DNA of 64,000 nt from Uloborus plumipes (lineage: Eukaryota > Arthropoda > Arachnida > Araneae > Uloboridae), in assembly GCA_038373865.1 (NCBI GenBank), contig JAXGGA010001033.1, forward strand, positions 1 through 64,000, written 5' to 3'. A model generated the notes under the pieces. That model saw only the letters and a program-made list of their open reading frames with translations. It made no database searches and was not told where the DNA came from. The position numbers and the translations under genes were made by a program. Shown here piece after piece: positions 54,851 through 64,000 of this stretch. Every line of letters begins with the position of its first letter. The first letter of the stretch is position 1.

Positions 54851-56879
54851 AGGCAGTCGTTTGTTTTGTGTGTAGGACATGGACGTTTCCACAAGCAGGG
54901 GTGGAGGCCGAGGACCTGCACCTTCTGCAGCAGGGGTCGGTGCACCTCCGAGGAGGTGGAGCACAGTCCATTCTCCCGGAGGGAGCCTCCGAGTCCAAAG
55001 CAGAGGTAGGTTTACCTTTGAGGTGGTGGACCAAGGTCCTCTCTACCCCGGTGATATGCTCAGTCCAATCTGAAACACGAAACAGACGACCCCTACAGTT
55101 GAGAATGAACAAAAAAGCAATTCATCCTTACTCAGTAAAAATTGTAATTTAAATTGTAACATCTTCGAATTTTAGATTCTTTAATTCAAATAATATTTTT
55201 CGCAATCAGGAATTGCTATATGTGTGTGTACATGTGTGTTTATATGTGTGTAGGCAATCGTGTGTTTGTGTGTAGGATATGGACACCACCCCTAAGCCGG
55301 GGCAGAGACCGAGGACCTGCACCTCCTGCAGCAGTGCATGTCCGAGGAGGTTTACCAACGTCCTTTCTCCTGGTGGAAGCCTCCGAATCCAAACAGGGGT
55401 CGATTTACCCCTGAGGTTGGGGACCAGGGTCCTCCCCAAGCCCTTCCGTGGCATGCTCAGTCCAATCTGAAACACGAAACAAACGACCCCTACAGTTGAG
55501 AATGAACAAAAAGGCAATTCATCCTTGCTCAGTAAAAAAATGTAATTTAAATTGTAACATTCTCAAATTTTAGCATCTTTAATTCAAATTATATTTTTCG
55601 CAATCAGGAATTGCTATATGTGTGTGCACGTGTGTGTTTATATATATATGCGTGTGTAGGCAGTCGTGTGTTTTGTGTGTAGGACATGGACGTCTCCACA
55701 AGCAGGGGTGGAGGCCGAGGACCTGCACCTCCTGCAGCAGTGGTCGGTGCACCTCCGAGGAGGTGGAGCACAGTCCATTCTCCCGGAGGGAGTCTCCGAG
55801 TCCAAAGCAGAGGTAGGTTTACCTTTGAGGTGGTAGACCAAGGTCCCCTCAACTCCGGTGATATGCTCAGTCCAATCTGAAACACGGAACAAACGACCCC
55901 TACAGTTGAGAATGAACAAAAAGGCAACTCATCCTTGCTCAGTAAAAAAATGTAATTTAAATTGTACATTCACGAATTTTAGCATCTTTAATTCAAATTA
56001 TATTTTTCGCAAGCAGGAATTGCTATATGTGTGTGGACGTGTGTTTTTATATAAATATGCGTGTGTAGGCAGTCGTGTGTTTTGTGCGTAGGACAAGTAC
56101 GTCTCCACAAGCAGGGGTGGGGCCGAGGACCTGCACCTCCTGCAGCAGGGGTCGGTGCACCTCCGAGGAGGTGGAGCACAGTCCATTCTCCCGGAGGGAG
56201 CCTCAGAGTCCAAAGCAGAGGTAGGTTTAACTTTGAGGTGGTGGACCAAGGTCCTCTCTACCCGGTGATATGCTCAGTCCAATCTGAAACACGAAACAGA
56301 CGACCCCTACAGTTGAGAATGAACAAAAAAGCAATTTATCCCTGCTCAGTAAAAAAATGTAATTTAAATTGTAACATCTTCGAATTTTAGCACCTTTAAT
56401 TCAAATTATATTTTTCGCAATCAGGAATTGCCGTATGTGTGTGTGTACATGTGTTTATATATATATATATGTGTGGGTAGGCAGTCGTGTGTTTTGTGCG
56501 TAGGACATGTACGTCTCCACAAGCAGGGGTGGGAGCCGAGGACCTGCACCTCCTGCAGCAGTGGTCGGTGCACCTCCGAGGAGGTGGAGCACAGTCCATT
56601 CTCCCGGAGGGAGTCTCCGAGTCCAAAGCAGAGGTAGGTTTACCTTTGAGGTGGTAGACCAAGGTCCCCTCAACTCCGGTGATATGCTCAGTCCAATCTG
56701 AAACACGGAACAAACGACCCCTACAGTTGAGAATGAACAAAAAGGCAACTCATCCTTGCTCAGTAAAAAAATGTAATTTAAATTGTAACATCTTCGAATT
56801 TTAGCACCTTTAATTCAAATTATATTTTTCGCAATCAGGAATCGCCGTATGTGTGTGTGGACATGTGTGTTTATATATA

Positions 56880-58307
56880 CACTGGCGGAAAAAAAAATCC
56901 CAACACCAAGAAAAAATTGCCGTAGAGTAATGAAATTTGGGTAATGCAATTGTCTAGTTAACATGTTTAATTGATTAAATGTACAAGATCACTGGCTAAT
57001 TTAAGCTCAAGAAAATGCTGTGCAAATGTGAAATTATGTTAATTTAATAGAGGGTGTAACCTCCAGAATTTTGAAGGCAAGCCTGCAAGCGTGAATGCAT
57101 TATGTCATACAGGTGCCGAATGTCACTTTGAGGTATGGAGTTCCAGCTTGTTGCACTTGCTGTGTCAATACTAGGACCGTCATTGCTGACTGTGGATGAT
57201 GCTCGAGGTGCCATCCCATGATATCCCATACGTTATCAATTGGAGACAGACCTGGTGATTTTTCAGGTCATGGTAACATGTCAGCACTCTGTAGAGCACA
57301 TTGCGTTATAGCAGCGATGTGAGGGCGAGCGTTATCCGGTTGGCAAACGCCCCCTTGAATGCTACTCATAAAGGGCTGTACTACTGCGGTTAAATTAACA
57401 GACTGATGACAAATTTTCAGTCAGTGAGTTTGGGATAACCACAAGAATGCCCCTGCTGTCTCAGGAAATTGCTCCAGAGACCATAACTCCAGGTGTGAGT
57501 CCCGTTTGTCTAGGCCGTAGACCGCTTGGATGCAGGCGGTCCCCTGGCCTCCTTCTGACCAATATACAGCCACCACTGGCACTAATTCAGAATCTGTTTT
57601 CATCAAAAATTACAACAGATCTCCACTCCGACCTCCAGTGAGCTCTGTCGCGGCACCTCTGCCGTCGGAAAAGGCAATGGTTGCAGTCGATGGAATACCG
57701 GTTACAGGCTGCCTGGCTCGGAGCTGTCCTTGAAGTAAACAGTTTCTTATCGTTCCTTGGGTCACGACGGTACAAACTGCAGCTCGAATGTCAGCCGCAG
57801 ATGCAGTACGATGCGCCACAGCCGTACGCAAGATTCGGCGATCTTCCTTCTCAGTCGTGCCACGTGGCAGCTCGGAACTCGATCTTCTTGATGTAGCACC
57901 ATCCTTTGCCCATAGCTTCCAATAATCAGGCATGGTGGAAACATTCCCACCCAAGTCTTTCTGCAATATCGCGAAATGAAAATCCACCTTCTCGTAGCCA
58001 AATTGTACGACCTCGTTTAAACTCGGTGAGCTGTTGATAATGGCTTCTTCGTCTTCTTAAAGGCAGTCCTGGCTAACGTGAACGCAATTCGTCAAATTTC
58101 ACGGAAAAATAATGCACACGAGCTTCGAAACACGCTTTTAAAACAAGCTTTATTTGCATGTTCCATATGACGCCAGCTGCGCCACACCTGTGAGCGGAAC
58201 ACGAAATTTCAATCGATGTCATCTTTCAGTTGTATAAACACGCTTACCAAATTTCGTTTATCTAACACAAGTCTTTCTTGGTGTTGGGATTTTTTTTTCC
58301 GCCAGTG
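56880..58307 (-). mobile_element. Tc1-like transposon inserted in the satellite
   Basis: The ends CACTGGCGGAAAAAAAAATC and their complement are flanked by TA within the TATATA part of a satellite unit (56878-56879, 58308-58309). Length 1428 bp. It encodes only a broken transposase. Its ends differ from those of the Tc1-like element at 25953-27344, so it is another family. Confidence 0.92.
57044..58001 (-). pseudogene. Degenerate Tc1-like transposase
   Basis: Pieces of a Tc1 transposase lie in different minus-strand frames. An N-terminal part runs about 57987-57670 (HTH region with RTASAADIRAAV). A segment ending HWRSEWRSVVIFDENRF carries the first catalytic Asp (about 57590-57640). A C-terminal part near 57050-57160 reads NSIPQSDIRHLYDIMHSRLQ. 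At least two frameshifts and several stops separate them; the middle catalytic region is eroded. Confidence 0.85.
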
Positions 58308-58945
58308 TATATATATGTGTGTGTAGGCAGTCGTGTGTTTTGTGCGTAGGACAAGTACGTCTCCACAAGCAGGGGTGGGGCCGAGGACCTGCACCTCCTG
58401 CAGCAGGGGTCGGTGCACCTCCGAGGAGGTGGAGCACAGTCCATTCTCCCGGAGGGAGCCTCCGAGTCCAAAGCAGAGGTAGGTTTAACTTTGAGGTGGT
58501 GGACCAAGGTCCTCTCTACCCCGGTGATATGCTCAGTCCAATCTGAAACACGAAACAGACGACCCCTACAGTTGAGAATGAACAAAAAAGCAATTTATCC
58601 TTGCTCAGTAAAAAAATGTAATTTAAATTGTAACATCTTCGAATTTTAGCACCTTTAATTCAAATTATATTTTTCGCAATCAGGAATTGCTATATATGTA
58701 TGTACATGTGTGTTTATATGTGTGTAGGCAGTCGTGTGTTTGTGTGTAGGACATGGACGCCACTCCTAATCCGGGGCAGAGACCAAGGACCTGTACCTCC
58801 TGTAGCAGTGCATGTCCGAGGAGGTTTACCAACGTCCTTTCTTCTGGTGGCAGCCTCAGAATCCAAACAGGGGTCGATTTACCCCTGAGGTTGGGGACCA
58901 GGGTCCTCCCCAAGCCCTTCCGTGGCATGCTCAGTCCAATTTAAC

Positions 58946-59770
58946 AAATTTGGTGTGGACCCTACTGTACTTCTTTTCCTTTCCGTCGATTAAATTTGAT
59001 GTTTTTTAAGTGTTGGAAAGAATGAGCAGATGTACTCATGTACGAGTGTTAGAAGCAATTCCTCTGAAATGAATAGCATTTTAGATATGTTTCAATTGAA
59101 AATATAAAGGAAAATGGTGTATTCATTAGCGTGTGTAATCTAGATTCGCATAAAATGGCATGGAACGTGTGTAAAGATCAAAAATACAATATAGTAGTGC
59201 TGAAGAGTAAGCAAGAAAACAATTCGAACACTTCCACTCTTAGTTGGTCACGAATCAAAGTATTTTCTTTTGATTTATCTTCTAAAAATCGGCCATATTA
59301 ATGTCATTCAGTGGACTAATTGCAAAGTAACTCCAATCGCACCAAACTGAACCCAAATTAAAAAAAAAAATTTTTTCGCTCTTTTTTTTTTTTTTTTGCC
59401 AAGTTGGCGACAAAAAGTTGGCGACCGAAAGGTTGCTAATACCAAGTGGTCATCAAATCATAATATCATGTAAGTTTGCTTTAAAATTAACACTGAGTTA
59501 CCCCAAAAAGGGGGTAAAGACTCCCTTTGGTACAGTAGAATGCTACTACAAGGGAAGGTGTACAACCAGGTCCCCTCATAGCTCACATGCCAAACTAGAA
59601 TCTTTTACGTTATTCTTTACGTTTAGTCTTTAAGTTATGCTAGATGCGTACGTAGATGCGTACCAACATACGTACGCACAAACATACACGCCTACATACA
59701 AACGTCATGAAAAAAACTAGTGGTAAATATATCGGGGATTGTTGAAACGGCTTTTTCGACTGTTCATATG
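58946..59770. other. Intergenic DNA
   Basis: A short tract of ACGTACG/CATACA-rich sequence lies at 59640-59700. No supported gene. Confidence 0.45.
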
Positions 59771-59775
59771 TATAT

Positions 59776-62568
59776 TAGGAGATATCACGAAATTTTTTTT
59801 TGTAAATTCAAATTTTCAAGTTGATAAAAAGTTGTCACTATATTCACATAGTTACCAAAAAAAATTTTTTTTAATTGAAAAATATTTATATATGCCGGGA
59901 TTAGCTTGAAGTTTTAAGTTTTTTAGTCAACACGATGATTTTTTTGAAAAAATGCATAAATTATGTGTAAAGCAAAAATAATTATTTAAGTACAAAAATG
60001 GACTACTGGAGGTGCAATCTATTTAAAAAATGTATTGAGATAAAATTTAACTTTTAGGTCTCCAGGAATCCTTATGAAAAATCTCATTTTTGCCAGTCCG
60101 TTGGGTTTTTAGAATAGTTGCCCATCCTACAGAATAATTTCTAATATTGCATAAAAAGACTAAACATTGCAGTACAGAGCTTTGAAATAGCGATATTACT
60201 ACTGCATAATTACTGGAGTACAGTATTACAGTCTGAGTTCAAGGTCGTATCGCTTCCCTGTGACTATGGAAAAAGGTGCTACGTGCGTAAGAACGTCCGT
60301 CGTGCGATTCTGCCCGGATCCGTGTTGATTTCTTTTGTCAGTCTGTTTTTCTGCAGTTCTGATTTGTGATGGTATTGGCATGTTAGGTGTTGATTTGCTG
60401 ATTCATTGCCGTGAGCAGAATTACTCATTCTAAATCTACAATAAACGCTACGGACGTTCTAGTAGTCGGCCAACTTCTAGCTACAAGTTTTACCTACTAA
60501 AATTGTTGGGCTACGTTATTTCGAATGGGTAAGAAACCAGTTGTAATGTGAAGGATGTCATCAATCAAAAAAAAAAAAAAAGGTAATGGCAATGCGAGTG
60601 GCCTTTGAGCTAGAAAAAAAATCGGAGAAGGCTCCTATTCCTGTTTCATCAACAAACAATGTTGTTTTATTATTTTAAAACTGCATGGGAAATGTAAAAA
60701 GTTAACAAAAATCATCAGGGTGTAACACAAAACTGCCAAGAGCTGTAAAACGTAACTTGAAAACTTCAGATATGGCGTTGTGAATAGTCTTTTCAATGAA
60801 GAAAATAAATACCTTTGTGCAATTTATGTGAAGTATAAATCCAACGTTAAACGTTGGATTTACACTTCAGTCTTTTCAATATATTTGTTTATATTACTGT
60901 AAAGATTTAGCGAAATGTTTGGGTTCAACTCTAAGGAAAGCTCACCAGCTAGATCATGCCTTCTTGAATGACCAGCGACACATGAGGCTTATGATTATTG
61001 GAGGCATTGATGCAGCATAAAACTCAAAACACGTAACAAAAGGGGAAAAAAAAGTATTTACAATCCTAGATACAGAAATCTGCGACCAATAAAAACACCT
61101 GCTTTGAAACATGAATGCACTCTTAGTGACTGATTCTATTCAGCAGGATTCAAGTGATGGCTCAATTGTTTTAGCTATTAAAAATGTTTCATCAGAAGAT
61201 AACAAATAAATTCCCTCTTACCCCAGAGAAAATCGTTCTCTGGTCTAAAAGACGAAACTGTAGTTAAAAAAAATGTGCGTGGTAAATCTGTTCGGTAAAG
61301 CATAAAAGAGCACATATCTTTAGTGGAAGAACTGAATTAAAAATTACTTGGTTATGTAACTCCAGACAGTGATTCGGGGGAAGACATGCATCCTCAATAC
61401 TAGGTGAGAGTTGAACTAATACTTTAACGGCAATTCACCCTCTCATGAAAAACCTTCGATGTATCAACTACAGTTTTCTGATTTTTTGGTGTCACAACAT
61501 TTAAAGCCTGAAAAAGAACACTTGCTAAATGAGCTGCTGCTCTATTGGAAATGCCTCTGCGATCACATGTTCTAGACAACGATGGCAGATTTAATGGTAG
61601 GCATTTTACTACTGAAATACGAACAATTTCTTTTTTATCCTTTGATGAAATATTTTTACTAGCTAAAACACTTCAGCCATCACTTGAATCCTGTTGAATG
61701 GAATCACTAACACTAAAACTGTATCTAGAATCACTTTAAACTTGAAAATGGCCGACTATTGGAACGTCTGTAGTGGTTATAGTAGATTTAGAATGAGTGT
61801 TTCTGGTCATGACAATGAATCAACAAATCAACACCTCTCATAGCAATACCATCACAAACCAGAACTGCAGAAAAACAGACCGACTTAAGGCCCAGTTTCC
61901 TAGGAGTGAAATCGTCGATCTCTGGCGAGGCGGCAGACGCCGCCGCCTTCTGCGCATGCGCCTGAGGCGCAGATTGACGTCGCTTCATGCTACGCTCCAA
62001 TCAAACTGGTTCTAGAGGTGGAAGCAGCAGAATCGCACGACGCTTTTACATACGTGACATCTTTCCCCAAAGTCACGCGGAAGCTATACGACCTTGAAAT
62101 CAGACTCTAATACTGTACTGCAATAATCGTACAGTAGTAATCTCGGTACTTCAAAGCTCTGTACTGCAATGTTTGTGCTTTTTGTGCAATATTAGAAATT
62201 ATTCTGTAGGATGGACGAATATTCCAAAAATCCAACCGACAGGCAAAAACGTGAGATTTTTCATAACTATTCCTGGAGACCTAAAACTTAAATTTTAACT
62301 CTAATACATTTTTTATTGATTGATTGCCCCTCCAGTAGTCCAATTTTGCACTTAAATAATTATTTTTGCTTTTTACATAATTTATGCATTTTTTCAAAAA
62401 ACTCATCGTTTTAACTAAAAAACTTGAAACTTTAAGCTAATCCCGGCATATCTAAATGTTTTTCAATTTCAAAATAAAATTTTTTGGTAACTATGTGAAT
62501 ATAGTGACAACTTTTTATCAACTTTAAATTTTGAATTTCCAAAAAAAAGTTTTTCGTGATACACCCTA
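59776..62568. mobile_element. Second hAT-like fold-back element
   Basis: The left end TAGGAGATATCACGAAA and right end (complement TAGGGTGTATCACGAAAAA) resemble those of 7746-10256, and both share a subterminal 'aagttgataaaaagttg'. The flanks ATGTATAT (59768-59775) and ATGTGCAT (62569-62576) match at 6 of 8 positions, a decayed hAT-size duplication. Outer arms of about 550 bp (59776 to about 60330; about 62030 to 62568) are inverted copies. A further inverted pair lies inside (about 61075-61210 against 61640-61735). Coding remnants lie between. Confidence 0.8.
61430..61735 (-). pseudogene. Transposase-like N-terminal fragment in the fold-back
   Basis: A minus-strand frame reads KEIVRISVVKCLPLNLPSLS, then TCDRRGISNRAAAHLASVLF and further. 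This resembles, from memory, the segment upstream of the CDGT motif in the same uncharacterised transposon family seen at 8303-8990 (CDR.GVSDRAAA pattern). An inverted partial copy of its beginning lies on the plus strand at about 61110-61210. Stops and missing parts make it non-functional. Confidence 0.5.
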
Positions 62569-63783
62569 ATGTGCATACGCATGTGCTGAGTGTTTGGATG
62601 TGAATCGAACGCGTTTACGTATGCTGTCTTTTAACCTTTATGCCCATATGCGAATTTTTTTCCGTCTATCTATTACGTCAGTCACTGGCATACATCATTT
62701 GACTGAGATAATGAGTTATACTCTCCTTTCTCTCTTTATTTAATTTTAATTAAAATCACTAAGCGACTGAAGTTTCTCTGCTGCATCAAATATTGCTAGA
62801 AACTGGGCAACAGCTAAGTGGAATTCATTCGGAAGATGCAGACGGCTTTTAGTGACGATTTTTCCAGCAAATTGCTCGCAGTTGATTCAGATGTGTTTTT
62901 TTACAAGAACCAAACTCTTGTGATTTATTCAACAGCCTATCGCCTTCTGTAACTTCTGGCTGTTTCTGGTTGAAAATTTTGTATTAACAGCAATTAAAAA
63001 GCTACAAAGAAAAGCAAAATGCGTCAAGAAGTCTGTAGCGTTCCTACGCGACAACTTAAGGAACTTTTTTTTTTCTGAAGACAATAGTTATACCCTTTTG
63101 TACTATTTTTCTGAAATGTGTGTTTGTAGCAAAACTGCTGCTACAGAACGTAGTCACATTGAATCTGAAGAACAAACGTATTGTTTTCAGAGCATTCGTA
63201 TGTTCCAGTTTTCCTTCTTGTGTCTTATTCTCACTGTAACGTAACACATTGAAGCTATTATAGATACATCTTGATACACTTCAAATGAATGTAGCTTATA
63301 AATTTTCAGTCTTTTATTGCATTTTACATATTTTCTTATAATACTGCATTAAAATGACAACATTTATGCTCAGGTAAATGCTGAAATTTACATTTGTTGC
63401 TTAAATTTATTCGATGCAAACCAAACAATCATTTATAAAACAACTTTTCGAATAGAATATAAATCTAAATAACAGAAAGGTATAATACATCCATTCAAAA
63501 TGCATTTTCAAAACTTATTTTCATCTTAAAGTTTTTGATAAAAAGTTAAAAACTTCATGAAAATGCTTAGTAAGCATTTTCTTAACTCTTCCGTTTTAAC
63601 AATATTCAAATACCATTAATAGGTGAATTATTAAAAAGTTTGGCGATTTTTAAAATTTTAGTTTCGCTAATAAGGAATAAAAATAGTTCTTTGAATAATT
63701 AAATTTTCCATTTTTTTAAACCTATTTAGATATGTGGGAACTGGACACAAAGCACGTTCTTGTATGCAAAGGAGTTTTTCAGA
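62569..63783. other. AT-rich DNA, including the 3' UTR of the sulfotransferase-like gene
   Basis: No separate gene found. On the minus strand below 63784 this should be 3' untranslated sequence; an AATAAA-like word lies near 63313. Confidence 0.45.
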
Positions 63784-64000
63784 TTACGGCCATCCAAAAT
63801 TTCTTCCTACCATCTGATAAAATTTGACGTTAAATGGTCTGTAGAAGTCTCTCAGCCTTTGGATGGTGGATAGTGATATATCAGGATGCGTCCTGCCTTT
63901 AGTCTTGCCTAAGCAGTGTGGATTCCCGCTGCCTTCTGACTTCTTGAGGCAAGGGAAACCTTTGGTCTCATTGAAATAGAAATGTTTATCTGATATGACT
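63784..64000 (-). CDS. Heparan sulfate glucosamine 3-O-sulfotransferase-like, C-terminal exon (partial)
   Basis: A minus-strand frame enters from the right edge and stops at TAA 63784-63786, giving 71 residues. It reads [19 protein letters not shown], then a second cysteine ([14 protein letters not shown]), and ends [16 protein letters not shown]...GRNFGWP. This matches the C-terminal sulfotransferase fold of the HS 3-O-sulfotransferase family: YFN.TKGF.C, a second Cys expected to form a disulfide, the K-G-R-x-H segment involved in cofactor and substrate binding, and the final F(Y)....G..F.W. I judge it closest to the HS3ST5-like branch, from memory. Such enzymes are type II Golgi membrane proteins that transfer sulfate from PAPS to the 3-OH of glucosamine in heparan sulfate. 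No frame disruption is seen. The catalytic N-terminal part lies beyond the window. Confidence 0.88.
   Translation of the reverse strand, partial: VISDKHFYFNETKGFPCLKKSEGSGNPHCLGKTKGRTHPDISLSTIQRLRDFYRPFNVKFYQMVGRNFGWP

Larger units (their letters stand above)
52390..58945. repeat. Satellite array, 13 units of about 400 bp
   Basis: Units can be phased on GTAGGACA at about 52391, 52757, 53222, 53636, 54040, 54441, 54872, 55273, 55680, 56089, 56500, 58349 and 58748; the gap between the eleventh and twelfth is a Tc1-like insert. Each unit has a GC-rich half (centre GAGGACCTGCACCTCCTGCA), an AT-rich half, and a TA/TG microsatellite of variable length. Units 8 and 13 share a distinct variant, units 10 and 12 share GGACAAGTACG, and units 9 and 11 share the ACTCCGGTG/CGGAAC variants, giving a higher-order order. 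Short frames on both strands recur unit by unit but lack start and splice context. The first two units are the most diverged. Confidence 0.93.

Noticed and set aside
52720..56740. Many 60-120-residue frames repeated on both strands of the satellite
   Set aside because: They recur because the DNA unit recurs. Both strands and several frames are open in the same GC-rich half, and no consistent start or splice context exists.
52390..58945. Possible CRISPR-like array because of regular repeats
   Set aside because: Units are about 400 bp without short direct repeats and unique spacers, and the genome is eukaryotic.

Overview
This is AT-rich animal DNA dominated by repeats. Tc1-like, hAT-like, piggyBac-like, pogo-like, Helitron-like and Penelope-like sequences and tRNA-derived SINEs occur together. 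The right edge carries a partial exon resembling heparan sulfate 3-O-sulfotransferase, which points to an animal. An arthropod, plausibly an arachnid, is my inference from the repeat mix; no search was run.

Protein-coding content is sparse and almost all on the minus strand. The clearest gene piece is one very long exon (about 24752 to 19614) encoding at least 1705 residues. It holds about 25 copies of a 16-residue repeat and seven copies of a 33-residue repeat. A 256-codon exon lies at 13631-12861. Three short exon-like segments with plausible splice sites lie at 15487-15334, 7330-7186 and 5879-5730, and a weaker one near 3.2-3.4 kb. I recognise no family for these. The last coding exon of a heparan sulfate 3-O-sulfotransferase-like gene enters from the right (63784-64000). 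A possible signal-anchor first exon sits on the plus strand at 17650.

Layout. 0.2-2.3 kb: two MITEs and a 653-bp palindrome. 3.3-11 kb: tandem and dispersed copies of an exon/intron cassette; one copy is split by a pogo-like MITE that holds a 2.5-kb hAT-like fold-back, which holds a 108-bp MITE. 12.8-17 kb: exons, two SINEs and a second 653-bp palindrome inside a TA microsatellite. 19.6-24.8 kb: the repeat-protein exon. 25-27.8 kb: a piggyBac-like element with a nested Tc1-like element. 28-34 kb: hAT-like MITEs and a 1.7-kb element studded with a GTAAGTGCGT motif. 34.4-35.8 kb: SINEs. 37-47 kb: MITEs and two Helitron-like elements. 47.7-48.2 kb: a Penelope-like 3' end. 49.5-58.9 kb: a 13-unit, roughly 400-bp satellite with decayed outliers, interrupted by a Tc1-like element. 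59.8-62.6 kb: a second hAT-like fold-back.

The most unusual features are the two hAT-like fold-backs, whose arms or interiors carry inverted pieces of transposase-like coding sequence, and the repeat-built 1705-residue protein. No set of genes here forms an operon-like or pathway-like system.
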